This document shows, in pieces, positions 33,001 through 44,640 of a stretch of 64,000 bases of DNA. Source of the DNA: Trileptium ribeirensis (taxonomy: Eukaryota; Nematoda; Enoplea; Enoplida; Thoracostomopsidae). The stretch lies in assembly GCA_030248225.1 (NCBI GenBank), contig JASANE010029289.1, positions 48,548-112,547 of the forward strand, given 5' to 3'. The notes under the pieces are model-generated. The model searched no databases and was not told where the DNA came from. It saw only the letters and a list, made by a program, of their open reading frames with translations. The position numbers and the translations under genes are program-made. Numbering within the stretch: position 1 is the stretch's first letter; each line of letters begins with the position of its first letter.

Positions 33001-36000
33001 CCCGAGCTTCACAAGCTAACTAAAAAACTATAACATTTATATGGATATATGAACAGATTTCAGAACTAAAGTCATGCCAGTTTGAAAAATAGAAACATAA
33101 CAAATTTCGCGCACGAAAAGTTAAGAAACTTTAGTAGTTGAGTAGCTGTGTGAGATTATTAAGTATTAGTCAGCCCCTAACTGTATGAGTTTTCGTCTTT
33201 TATGAGTTATATAAACGCGCTTAAAAGCAAAAAAATATGTTAATAAATTTCAATATCAGAAAATTTTAGAAAAGTGCATGTTTATGGCTTTTAAAATTGA
33301 ATTTCCAACTGAGCAGTACCTAGTATAATTTAGTAATCACTTGGACTGTATGCACCTATGTCAACATCATTTAAAATAGTTAACGTTATCCATTATAGCA
33401 GTACGACTACCGTCGAATATGCTATATCTACAAAGGAATTCCCAATCTACGAATACCCCGTCTCCATTTCGTTCCCAATTGTGAACGGCAACAAAACAAT
33501 ATAATTATTAGATTTTAGACTTGGCTTAGATATATTTAATATTGCTTAATTTTATGAAATGTGCTTTTGCATTAGCATTTTATTGCTTAACATGGCGCAG
33601 GTTGAAGGAATAGGTACTTCACCAGGCCAAAAGTGAAGTTTGCATTTCTATCTGCATATTATACTGGTCAATCTTTGCAGACTGCTTGATAGCAGACTTT
33701 TCATGCAAAAATAAAATAATTTGTTCTGTAATAAGAGGAAGCAGCTGCATGGCGCAACTTCCTAACACTATGCTCATATGACCCCGGCTATCATAGCCTC
33801 GAGGGCGGACCCTGTTTTGCTAATTTAGCGATTTCTCTTGGTCAGACCCAAGAAGCTATGGAGTTTAGCAGGCCGCAGGCGCGTTTCACGAGGTGTGTTC
33901 GGACCTCGTCCATTTCGTTGCGCACGTGTCTAGTTTACGGTAAGATTGGTGAGGTCCCCAGGGAGGTTGACACTGACACCTGCTGACAGACCATGGTGAC
34001 ATGCCGATATTCCCTATTTCTATCTCACTCGGAAGTTATTTGGATCTCTCGCTTAAGTTAGTGTGTGTGCAATAGGTACAAGATTAATTGGGTTGTGACG
34101 TGAACCTAGGTAAAATTTGTCTCTGTTTTGGCCGCCTAGGGCCGAAGTTCGCCCAGCAGAAAGGTTTCACCAAGGTGGCCCCCACAAGGCTCCGACAGTT
34201 CCCTGAAGATTTATAGTCGGGTCTTGGCCCTAAATGCTAATTTTGTCTGCGTTCAGTAATCGATTGCTTCGTTACGCTAGCGTGATTTGATAGAGTAAAT
34301 TTTATATCAGACAGTAGTGATGGTTGTTTATACCAGCGTGATAAGTTTTGCAGTTTTGATGGACCTTACTCTCGCTTCTTTCCTTGTTCCTTTTTTCTTT
34401 GAATTAGTATAGGAGACGAACAGCACACGTCGAGGCTTGATCCTTACAGGCCTCGGCGCGGGACGCTGGGCGATTGACAGGTCAAAACACGTAGCTGCCG
34501 CTGCCAGAAAACGAACGATAGGCAACCCGTTTTGATTTTCTTTTGAGTTTATCTGAAAATAATGTACAGATACGGTATGGTAATAAGTGGTATAAGAAGA
34601 ACACTTTACAGGGTAATTGTAAAAGGTTTACATGATAACGCTGATGAAGCAATCACGATTAGCGGAATTATGCGTCCCATTTGCCCTACGGTGGGGGTGT
34701 CGCAATAATTTTAAAACTGGCCCGATTGGGCCTTCCCCGGTCCTTGAGGTTTAAAAGGAGCAAAATGAGATGTGAAATGAGAAATGGAGCAAAAAGCGAA
34801 GGACACGGAGTTCAAAGTCGTGATGGAAATTAGGGACTATTGCTCGCTCTGAACGCAGCGATGTGGGACGCACAAGGTGCGTGCCAAAAATTATAACGAA
34901 CAATGACAATAACATAAGCAGTATGCATGAAAAGAATGCTACGATATCATGTATGGTACAAGTATTACGACAGACCATGGATTATTTAACTCCTTAGTTC
35001 GAAAATCGATTTACCTAACGTATCCTTTACGAAGCCTTGCTTTAATACTCTACCAGTATTGTATAAACTATAATTCCCTAATAAAGTCCCAGGTTACCGG
35101 ACGGCTATATAACTAATACGGTGGATGGGTGGAGTACTCCAGTTTCGGATACAAATAAACGAACAAGTGCTACGGTTAATATCCTGATGTGTTTGACAAA
35201 TCGTATGTTTCACGGTGTATTTCATCAAGAAGCGCCTAGGGGCTCAACTAGCGGTGCCAGCTACGGAGTCTGCAACGGTGCAATCCGATACATTAAAGAA
35301 TACATTTTCGCGGGGGAGTAAATCTGTTGGAGTGTGAACTTAAAGCAATGCGACAATCAAAAAGGCTGGGGCTGCACCATTCCATACTCCGTACCTTCCA
35401 GTGGACATGAATTTATTACATCGGGAACTGTCCGTCCCGATATAACGGGTCCGATGGTAACTTCGCTCGTAGAGGTGAGTAGGTCCAACACGTTGGTTGA
35501 CGTTAGCCTGGACTTAGTCTAAGCCGGCATTCGGACATTACAGGTTTGGGTCAAATTCGCTCCATCCGAGGGCGAGCAATGTGGATGAGTAGTCATGCAA
35601 AGAATGACCACGGGGCATTACTAAACCTTCACACCGTCAACTTGAGATTTCAGTTTAACTATTAAGTTTCGGACTCCCTACTGTGTTCAGCGCTTTAAGA
35701 TCCGCTGAAAACCGTACTCGATAACAGATCGTTTTGCAATTTGTGTACGGTCGGACCATGTCTCCGACCCATAAAGCTTAAGATGAACGTGACCGATACT
35801 CTTGCGGGGGTGAGTTCCCGTGAATTTAATAATCAGTTTAAACGTCAAGTGATTGGACATCTCTCAGCCTTCAGTCGATTCCCAGTGCCCACATTGGTTT
35901 TGGATTTTATTTTGGATCGTGTAAGCATTTTTGACCGGTTGGGGCAACGTTCCCGGCCTATGGATTTTAAAAGAAAACTCGACCACTGCCCTAGATTTAG

Positions 36001-36182
36001 TAACACTACGCAGGAATTTGATCATTCGTTATCTTGTCAGGATTATAATTTTAAGTGCTGCTAGCATTCTCTTCGGTCGGTGTTTCTAAAAATAAAAGGA
36101 AATTTTAGGGGTAACAAGATTTTTTGTTTTGATGATGCCAGGCGCTGAGAACAAAAAGTCCAACAGGAACCCGGTCATTTCC

Positions 36183-36260
36183 CTAGCTGAGTTTCGATCC
36201 TACATCACCAAGTTCAGATTTCCGCGAGATATATATGTCTTAACCACTCGACCATCGGGT
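36183..36260 (-). repeat. tRNA-Ser/Leu-like pseudogene or SINE head
   Basis: On the minus strand TGGTCGAGTGGTTAAGACA (A-box region of class II tRNAs, about 36,236-36,254) is followed by GGATCGAAACTC (B-box-like, 36,189-36,200). The B-box departs from GGTTCGAATCC and the stems are poor, so it is probably not a functional tRNA. Confidence 0.5.
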
Positions 36261-36974
36261 TCGTTATTGACTGCAAAGTAGTTCCGTACATAATCAACGT
36301 AACTATGGACAGGTAACCGGTTATAAGGGCGAGATACCTCGGGGTTATCGGATCGGACGATCTTTGAGGGTTCGTCGGGATTGGCCGATTGTGGACGTCC
36401 ATGGATCAACCGTGGTCAATCGAATATTTCAGTTCCGCGATCTTGGCATAAATCCTCGACGATACCCTGGTATCTCAGGGACGCGTTGATCGCATGGTAT
36501 AACGCCTCACAACGAGGGCTGATCCACTGCACCACAAACATGGGTATTCCTACCCTAACTTTCCCTTGAGCCTGTACTCCGGAAGGTAGCGAACATGGTA
36601 ACGCCCTTTTTCTTTCGGGTCGATTTCTTGGGATTTTCTGCGCATTATGGGACGTTCCTAGGGAGGTGGAAGGTTTCTTCTTTTCCACCCTATCGTTTCC
36701 ATTGCCCATATACTAAGTGAAACGGAGGCAATTTAATATTGCTAGTCTGTGATTCGGGTATATAGACAAAAGTTCGACTGGGGTTTGTACCACGGTACAT
36801 GATAGGTAGCTTGCAACACTTGCGGGAACCTGTATCGTGGTGCGTTCATTTTCTCGGAAGCGACAAATTTTACTTCTAGACAGTTCAGAGCTTTCGAAGC
36901 TCGGGTAAGGGGCTTGTTTTATCAATATATAATATATATATTTTTACAACTTATATTATTACTAATTATTATTA

Positions 36975-37568
36975 TTAATTATTGTTTTTAGTTAATATTT
37001 TAATTAAAGATAGAGGTAGACAGAGAGGAGAGACAAGAGAGAGAGAAAGGAAGGAAGAAAGAAAGGAAAGGAAAACAGAGAAAGGAGGCAGACAGTCAAG
37101 AAAAAAGAGAGAGAACAAAAAGAAACAGAAATAGAGCGAGACGACAAAAAGAAGGACCGAAAAGGTCGAATAGAGATAGACATAAAAGGAAAAAGAAACA
37201 GAAAAGAACGGGGCAAAAGAAGGGTCTGGGGCAAGGGAATCCCGAGGGATTTTTGGTGGTCTGGGGTCAAATTCGGTGCCAGGACTAACAAAGAGTTCGA
37301 AAGATACCAAACACGAGGCTGTTAGGCCTAATATTAGGTCCTGACCCATACGGGCCGATTTATATACAACAGTACGGGGCACTTTGACAGGCTCTCCTGC
37401 CCTAACAGCTGGGCGGAACGATGCCACAGGGCGATCGTTGCGCTTACCATAAGAAGACGATTCAGATGAGGGGTAATACCCTCGTCCAACGGTCAGAATT
37501 AAGAAAAGTACTAAAATTATGAAATTAAAGAAAGTTCTGACGAAGGTAGGGGCGCTGTTTGTGCTCAT
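36975..37568 (-). other. Open frame in right arm of the inverted duplication (unrecognised)
   Basis: This is a 197-codon open frame. The first part starts MSTNSAPTFVRTFFNFIILV, a possible signal anchor, then GRGYYPSSESSSYGKRNDRP. The last 80 residues come from translating the purine/pyrimidine tract and are low-complexity. The aligned stretch of the left arm (29,349-29,555, plus strand) keeps the same frame with YYLSFESLSNG, which hints at past coding. No family was recognised. Confidence 0.25.
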
Positions 37569-37892
37569 CTCGAGTTAACAGGAGGGAAAAAAGAGACCCG
37601 CAGGGTATATTTGGAGCTGTCTTGACAAGGTGAACACAATGAGGGGTAATTTGCAAACTTTCCAGTTGAGGATAAAATTTTCAAAAGTTTGTGCCCACCA
37701 TTAAACTTAGGCAATTTTAGGACGTACTTTAGCGGGTCACCACAGGTCAATAAGTAGTGTGATCAAGACCTGCCGCACATCGTTGTGGTCACTAAATGTA
37801 GGCGAGTCGAATAAAGTGTCACATGCCGGTATTTAGGGCTGGCGAAAAAACGATACTATTTCACAAAATAAGAGAAAAATAAATGTTAATTC

Positions 37893-38297
37893 CTATAGTA
37901 TACAATAGCAAATGACATACACCATAGGGAGCGCGTCATAGCGTATGTATGGACGGCTGGGCAGATACAGACCCACCAGGGCTCGTTGAAATTCTTGATA
38001 TCTGGGCCACACAATGGTGTATGAAACTTTTGCCGGAGTTACTCCTGAAAGAGGAGAGAACAATAGGGACACTCCTGATCGATTGATTTTAGCAAAAACG
38101 AAACTTATGAGTAGGCTTTCGCCGTTTCTTATGTACCGACGAAGAGACCAGATGTAACACAATGATGCTCTTGGATTGTAGATTCGCTTAGTCAACGCAG
38201 GGACACCTGAAGGGTCGGTATATGGCTTTCGTAGAAAATTGCAGGAAGTTGTAATTCTGTTCGATAGACGCATTGATCTTGGAGACGGTTTAGTCAA
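37893..38297 (-). pseudogene. Possible tyrosine-recombinase fragment
   Basis: The open frame of 134 codons contains ALTKRIYNPRASLCYIWSLR followed by RYIRNGESLLISFVF and then GVTPAKVSYTIVW. The order NP..LC..WSLRRY...LLISF...VTPAKVS resembles the middle of DIRS/Ngaro/Crypton tyrosine recombinases as I recall them. The catalytic His-x-x-Arg and Tyr that should follow are not visible, so it is at best a fragment and the resemblance may be chance. Confidence 0.25.
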
Positions 38298-39326
38298 AAA
38301 GTGTCAGTAGTACAGTAATAACGGGTTAAGTCGAGCATGTTACGTAGAAAACAGGACGAACTAAGGTTCACTCCCGGTCTGAGGATATATCGAATAAAAA
38401 GGAGGTTCGCGGCGTAAGAAATCGATATGATCGAAGGAAGACGACAACCCTACTGAGCGTAAGCAGCGGTCGTTTAGGCGAGTAGAAGATGAAATTACTA
38501 ATATAGCTTAATAACCTATCTATCGATTTTGTTCCAATAGAAAAGATTTTGTTGGAAAGCCCGCTAAATTCTTCATCGAAAAGTATTCGGAGCATAAGTT
38601 CAAATTCCTGGCCGTTGACGGGCTACGGTTCGTTGAAACCGTGACCGCTATTAAATGATTCGATGTTGTTGTTTTGCAATTCCTATTTTTCCTAGCTTAA
38701 CCACTAGGAATATTACTATTGTGCTAGGTAATTTTAATATTTTGGTGTTTGGCTGCCCCCCGACGAACTTTAGTGTCACCTCCTTTCGTCATTCGGCGAA
38801 TAGCCATTGCCGTTCGATGCGTGGCGAGCGGCCGAAAGGCCTCCTATTCCCGGACGGTCGTAATTTTGATCCGATCTGCTTAAGAATGTAGTCAAAAAAT
38901 TCTGACCAGGTCGAAGTCTCCATAAATCCTAAAATTTTATTTTCCTTATGGTTGGTCCTATCCACGTAATGTCTCATCTCCTGGATTCAATACCTGTGCC
39001 AATATAAACGTGACATATACGACGGACAAACAGAATAATACGAAAAGTGGTTAAGATTGCACACATGAAAGCATATGGTACATGAACGGACAGAACAGAC
39101 AAGGCTATACGCAAGCAGTACAAATCCATGGCGCTACAAGGTTCAAGTTTGCAAAATTAAACGTCGGGCCGGGTCATGACAGAACGTTATTTGTCAGCCT
39201 CTTGGGCTTTGTCGGGTCCTTAACGGACCTTGATAAGAGTGAGGGCCATCGTAACAGACCGGAACGGTACTGTTACAGTTTCACTCTTTCAAACAAAATT
39301 TATTATCACCACTACTGCCATATGGG

Positions 39327-39476
39327 CCCGTATTCTTAAAATTACCCTCAGGTAATTTTTACCTGCCAGTAATTTTTATGCTACTCTTATCCTCAACTTT
39401 CGCATTCTTAAATTGGAGTAGGATATGAGCAAAAAATTACCCGGGCGTAGAGGCTACTCACTTTTAAGAATACGGG
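39327..39476. mobile_element. 150-bp MITE with 15-bp perfect ends
   Basis: CCCGTATTCTTAAAA (39327-39341) is exactly mirrored by TTTTAAGAATACGGG (39462-39476). The interior has its own small inverted motifs (GGTAATTTTTACC). No convincing target duplication was found. Confidence 0.8.
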
Positions 39477-40022
39477 TCATGATACATAATGTCATATGAT
39501 ACATAGAGTACTGCCTTGACACATAATGTTTAATATCGTTACTCACAAAATCCCGACATTTGTTTTGGGCTGTATTCTTGTATAGTTGCACATATGACTT
39601 ACTTTTGCCCTCGCAAACCTACAGGATTAAAATGCTTCGCGTCGTTTTACGAAAACAAGCAGGAAACAGGTTTTCGGACAAACAGAGTATCAAGCTGTGA
39701 ATTGAAGAAGTTTAATAGTTTATATGACAATATATCGTTAATTTATATATAGGTACTATAAAATGATAAAATATTAATTTAGATCTCGCATATAAAAAAT
39801 ATATAAGTGGAAATGATTAGGTTTAATCATTTGCTTAAAGTGAATATTTTAAAATTTTGCACTACTATTATGCGCCGTTCACAGAATAATTGAGCCGTTC
39901 TATTGAGCTTTTACACTGAAAAAAATGGGCAACATTATAGCTGTACTGGTGCAGAACAGATGTGCCTTTCAAGGTAACTTTTAGTTGACACAAGACAAAA
40001 TAGGTGAAGCGTACAATTGTTA

Positions 40023-40770
40023 GCTGGCAGACAGCAGTATATTTTTTCTACGACAACCGTGAATTTTGTTTTAATTTTATAATTTTATCAAAGTAGAATG
40101 GTGGGAAAAGCTGTTATAAATTTCCGATTCAGTTTAAAAACAGATAGATTTAGTTTATTTTAAAAGAAACGACAGTTCTGGCAAATAGCAGTATATTTTT
40201 ACGACAGTCCTGAATTTTGTTTTACTTTTATAATTTTATTAATGTCGAATGGTGGAAAAAGCTGTTATAAATTTGCGATTTAGTTTAACAGCAGATTTGA
40301 CTTAGTTAAAAGGAAATGACAGTTCTGGCAAACAGCAGTATATTTTTTCGCCAGTCGTGAATTTTGTTTTACTTTTATAATTTTATTAATGTCGAATGGT
40401 GGAAAAAGCTGTTATAAATTTCTGATTCAGATTAACAACAGATTTGGCTTATTTTAAAGGAAATGACAGTTCTGGCAAACAGCAGTATATTTTTACGACT
40501 GTCGTGAATTTTGTTTTACTTTTATAATTTGATTAATGTCGAATGGTGGAAAAAGCTGTTATAAATTTCTGATTCAGATTAACAACAGATTTGGCTTATT
40601 TTAAAGGAAATGACAGTTCTGGCAAACATCAGTATATTTTTACGACTGTCGTGAATTTTGTTTTACTTTTATAATTTTATTAATGTCGAATGGTGGAAAA
40701 AGCTGTTATAAATTTCCGATTCAGTTTAACAACCAGATTTAACTTAGTTTAAAGGAAATGACAGTTTAGG
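40023..40770. repeat. 147-bp tandem repeat, about five units
   Basis: GTGAATTTTGTTTTACTTTT and GGTGGAAAAAGCTGTTATAA recur. The marker GAATTTTG falls at 40,061, 40,212, 40,359, 40,506 and 40,652, giving spacings of 151, 147, 147 and 146. The inner units are more alike than the outer ones. Confidence 0.92.
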
Positions 40771-41458
40771 TTGCAATAAAGGTTAATATTTTTCCGACTG
40801 AATTAACCTCTTAGCACTGAGAATTTGAAGTGTCACACAGCTAGATTACTTGAGCGGGTTTAAAATACCACCTCCGCTCATATCGGTGGCACCATAGCAG
40901 TCGGGTTTGTTGCCGAGATGTAGGGGCAACTATTTCCAGTCTAGATCTTTAATTCATCAAAGCAAAAACTGATATTTTTGATATGCAGCTGAAATATATA
41001 GTTTTAACGAATTTTTGCTTAATAAAACCGAAGATTAATATATAATAGTTCGCAAACCAATCACGTTTAAAGTCTATAAACTTAGGGCATACGTTGTGTA
41101 TATGTGTCCGAGGGTCAACTTTGATATTGCTGATGTAGTTCCTAGTTGTAAATATTCAAACTCTTCGCAAATTATTGCTGAATCTATACGAAATACGTAC
41201 ATCAATCATAGCGCTTTGAAACATCGTAATAAAAATTCAGAGTAAAATCCACAAATTAAAACGATTTCTTGAATTGCAAAATTTTATAGCTTAATTTTGT
41301 AGCGTTTTATTTTGTTTTCACTGGTACGACTGTATTTTTCACTTTAAAATGATAACTCTTTACCAACTAGTCAGTAATAAACTATCTGCGACGACAACCC
41401 GATAGCCAAGTTTTATAGGTATATGCTATTTATTGAGATTTAGCATTTAAATTGCATT

Positions 41459-41641
41459 ATGACTTTACGTGTCAGTAGGCAGTTCAAGTCACCCAGTTAC
41501 CCCTCTAGAACCTCAGTGACCTCGCATTCTGCGCCTGAAGCGGCAGAAGACTTTAGCGTTATGAGCAAATTATTGTTTAGATTCTTCAAATATATTTTAG
41601 TAAGCGTGAGCTTACTAATTGTTTTAATAGAAGCTACCTAA
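41459..41641 (+). CDS. Possible small membrane protein or first exon (unrecognised)
   Basis: The 60-codon frame starts MTLRVSRQFKSPSYPSRTSV, then a polar stretch with SAPEAAEDFSVMSK, and ends in a hydrophobic segment FKYILVSVSLLIVLI. A good donor (TTTTA|gtaagc) at 41,600 would cut it in phase 0 before the hydrophobic part, so splicing would decide whether the segment is included. No family was recognised. Confidence 0.25.
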   Translation: MTLRVSRQFKSPSYPSRTSVTSHSAPEAAEDFSVMSKLLFRFFKYILVSVSLLIVLIEAT

Positions 41642-42598
41642 GCAACATTAGTGTATGTAGCAAGAACGTGCTGCGTAGAAAACAACTACATGCTTAGAAT
41701 GGCCAAGTATGCCATTTTTCAATATTTTTCGTGATTTTTAAGAGGAAATAATTTTTTCCTGGAAAATCAAAGATCAACACTGACTCGAGTTTTCAAAACA
41801 TCAGATTTTCCGCAAAAGTAGAGATTCCGCCTAATTTGAGCCAAATTTTGCTCCCAAATATTTTGTCAAAGTTGTGAATTTATCTTATTAATTCGTATCA
41901 GTTTGACATAACAGTAGACGGTTTCGATATTATGAAAACCTGGAGGGTGATATGCGTGACTTTACTTTAAGTGCGTACACTTAGGTTGTTCTTTTGTCAA
42001 GTCAGTTCATGATCGTAAAAGCGATGAACGCGAACAATTCACGATCGTACACGTACACGATTTGTGATGCAAAAATGCTTAAGCGTTGCTCGTGGTCACT
42101 ATTTTGCGGCAAAGACGTGGCTCGCCACGTGCAAGATATCCGAAAACTTTGATCGCAAGCAACAAATATTGTGTTATTGAAGCCAAACAGACACTGACAC
42201 AAAATTCGCGTTTATAAGCCCAACACCTTATTCGAAACGAGAGAACATCAAACACTCTGCGCGAAGTCAGAATTATTGTCACTATCTGATGGTGGAGCAT
42301 AATTGTGCCATACTCTCATATGACATAATCTCGTGAAATTTTAAAATTTAAAATTTTAATAAAAGGTTTAGTATGGATCCAGAACAAAACTTGTGATAAT
42401 GACATCGCCGACTGCCTCATCTCTAAGGGGATGCACTGCATGTCACTATGATACCCCAAAATATAGTGTATATAATACATTTATCTGTAAATATATATGG
42501 CTAAATGTATTTATAATGCTAAAAAGTATCACGCAAACTAACTGGTTTGCTGGAAAAGTTGCAGGGAAAATTATATCTCAAAGGTTCAGCTTTTATGC

Positions 42599-43038
42599 GG
42601 GATTCACGTTATAATGTCCCCACCACTTGGAACATATGTACCCCACACAGTGGCAGGCACATCCTAGACTACAGGGTGTCTTAGACACCCCTGTGTTTTT
42701 GAATAAAGTTTCAAATAAATTTCAAACAAAGCTAGCTAATAGTTTGGCTTATTTCAGACGGTGTAAATGAGTCGTCGTTGCTTTTTCGTGTTGCTGAAGG
42801 TTTCCGCCTCCCCGTGGGGTCATTTTACATAGGGCCTATAGGATACCCTAGAAACACCGCATTGGCAAGCATAAAACATCGAAATACTACATTGCCAAAA
42901 TGAGGTATCTAGGGGTGTGCACGAAACCCTCATATTTTGTTATATGGTGTGGGTGTCACTGTCACCGTCTTTACGGTATAATCTACACCACAGGGGGACA
43001 AAAGCTCCAACTGTTGGGGACATTATAACGTGAATCCC
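42599..43038. mobile_element. 440-bp TIR element with 24-bp perfect ends
   Basis: The 24 bases from 42599 (GGGATTCACGTTATAATGTC...) are exactly mirrored at 43015-43038. Inside is a hairpin GGGTGTC-TTA-GACACCC (near 42,676-42,692). There is no coding capacity. Perfect ends imply a fairly recent insertion. No target duplication is evident. Confidence 0.9.
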
Positions 43039-43199
43039 ACTAGTACTGAGTCTCTAAACAATATTGAATAGCTTATTTGTTATTTACAAGCATTTCACGT
43101 CTCATTGTTTATTTTCAATATTTGAAATTATATTGGGAGTTTTGTTTCATATTGTACTACATAATTGCATATTATAAATATAGAAGATATAGTGCTGAT

Positions 43200-43251
43200 A
43201 TGGGTGATGACGTGGCTGTTCATGTTGATGAGCCTCTGACAGAAACTAACG
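43200..43251 (+). CDS. Possible first coding exon (unrecognised)
   Basis: The ATG at 43200 opens an acidic stretch, MGDDVAVHVDEPLTETN, that ends at a strong donor (AACG|gtaaga) in phase 1. It looks like a typical 5' coding exon. It does not join in phase to the next exon-like stretch at 44159, so another exon would have to lie between, or one of the two is spurious. Confidence 0.3.
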
Positions 43252-43635
43252 GTAAGAATTATAAAATGGCTGTTTGTTGCAAACCATAATCTGTTAATCA
43301 TATCGTTGGGTTTATCCAAAAGGTAATGGCAACCATTAATTATTTACACGGCGTCTTTGCGCGTTTGCAATTTATAATTACAGTGTTTTTTGGATGTCTG
43401 CAAACTTTCACCCTATATAAAGTGGGCTTTTAACGTCTATTCCATGAGAAATATCTATTTTCAGAAAACTTTTAAGTCAAGCAAAAACGTTAATATTTAA
43501 TTTTCGTTACTATAAATAAATCGCTAAAATTATTATTACATTATTCTAGTGCAAAATAGATTATCCTGTTTCCTGGTTACTGCATTAATACAGAGTTTTA
43601 GAACAACAACTGATTACGGGCATGAATGAATATCC

Positions 43636-43964
43636 CACGGGCGGATTTAGGGAGGTGGATTGGGTGGCTAGCCACCCCCTCTCTTTCAACACCAAAAATA
43701 TTTTTCCATATTTGTTATACCGATGAAATACATAATCTGTATATATGTAAGAGGAGAGGGATTTTCGTCTGTTTATTATTTATCTGAATGTTTGTCTTTG
43801 AACTCTGTCAAAAGTATTATAGGTACACCCCCAACATATATATACTCTGAATCAAATATTTATTATTGTTAATGTAACCTATTTTATGAAAAATGCATAT
43901 GCAGATTGGTGGAAAAATTTCTATCATAGTCACTCCCCTTTCAAAAATCCTAGATCCGCCCCTG
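43636..43964. mobile_element. hAT-like short TIR element
   Basis: CACGGGCGGATTTAGG (43636) is mirrored by CCTAGATCCGCCCCTG (43949-43964), 16-bp ends with two mismatches. Ends beginning CAGGGGCGGA are common in animal hAT MITEs. The expected 8-bp target duplication is not visible, so it is old or truncated. Confidence 0.75.
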
Positions 43965-44158
43965 TATTCAGATATCCCTAATTTCTTTTTACTTTGATTG
44001 TGTTTAGTCATTGGAACATAATGCTAAAAATTACTACCTGTTGAAATGTATAAACACATCCTTTTAAATAAATTTTTGTTATGTATATTATACTAAAATT
44101 CGCTGTTTTATTATCAAATACATACCATAGACCATCATGTAATTTTATCTCTTTTTAG

Positions 44159-44265
44159 TTATTTCAAACGCAGTTTGAGCAATCAATCGAGTCTTTATGG
44201 AGAATCGCTATGTAATAGTTGCCGTAACGATCTCGCACGAAGCCATTATGTCGCTGCCAAGAATG
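44159..44265 (+). CDS. Possible internal exon (unrecognised)
   Basis: The acceptor atctctttttag and donor AAGAATG|gtgagt bracket 107 bases. One frame (entering in phase 2) stays open with YFKRSLSNQSSLYGESLCNS and then CRNDLARSHYVAAKN, and the other two contain stops. The splice signals are good and the codon content gene-like. I do not recognise the family. Confidence 0.35.
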
Positions 44266-44562
44266 GTGAGTTTTTTTACGTTTCTGGAAGTTTTTGTTAC
44301 AGTGAATACCGATATTTCATGTAGATATACTTAATTTATCAGAACATAATTGCGTAATATCCAACAAATCACTGACATGTAGAGAAAACTTGCTATATAC
44401 CTGCAGTGGTAGTCTAATCAAAAATTAGCCAATCGCTTAACTAACCCATTCATGCACAGCTCTGTCAATTGGCATCGACGTATATTGCGACGCGTTGCGC
44501 TAACAAATTTTGCCGTGCGCGTACATTCGCTCGTTTTAGGAGGATCCTTAAGGATCTGAGCA

Positions 44563-44640
44563 ACAGGTCCTAGATAGCTTAGTGTTTTGCGTGCGCCGCT
44601 TTCACCCGGACAGCCCGAGTTCAATTCCTGGCGCCCTAGT
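44563..44640 (+). repeat. tRNA-derived SINE head
   Basis: TAGCTTAGTGTTTTGCG (A-box, from 44575) and GAGTTCAATTCC (B-box, 44617-44628) are 42 bases apart, followed by GGCGCCC. The cloverleaf is imperfect, so it is a SINE head rather than a tRNA gene. Confidence 0.7.

Larger units (their letters stand above)
29183..37680. repeat. Large old inverted duplication (arms 29.2-32.6 kb and 33.7-37.7 kb)
   Basis: Matching inverted blocks occur in the right order: 29,183-29,470 with 37,400-37,680; a pyrimidine tract plus AT block 29,690-29,880 with a purine tract plus AT block 36,940-37,200; 30,267-30,316 with 36,580-36,626; 31,900-32,020 with 34,360-34,480; and 32,115-32,590 with 33,725-34,205. In the last pair GCCTGCTAAGCTCCATAGCT faces AGCTATGGAGTTTAGCAGGC. 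By eye, identity is roughly 65-80 percent and falls to nothing between blocks. The spacer is 32.6-33.7 kb. It may be a long-TIR transposon or a segmental inverted duplication. Confidence 0.75.

Noticed and set aside
35741..36064. 107-codon plus-strand frame in the right arm
   Set aside because: The left arm does not keep a matching frame and no family motif is visible.
36183..36260. Functional tRNA-Ser or tRNA-Leu gene
   Set aside because: The B-box is altered and the acceptor stem does not pair. It is kept only as a tRNA-like repeat.
29620..37210. Pyrimidine and purine tracts as LTR polypurine tracts
   Set aside because: The tracts are far too long and are mirror images belonging to the inverted duplication; no LTRs or primer-binding site were found.
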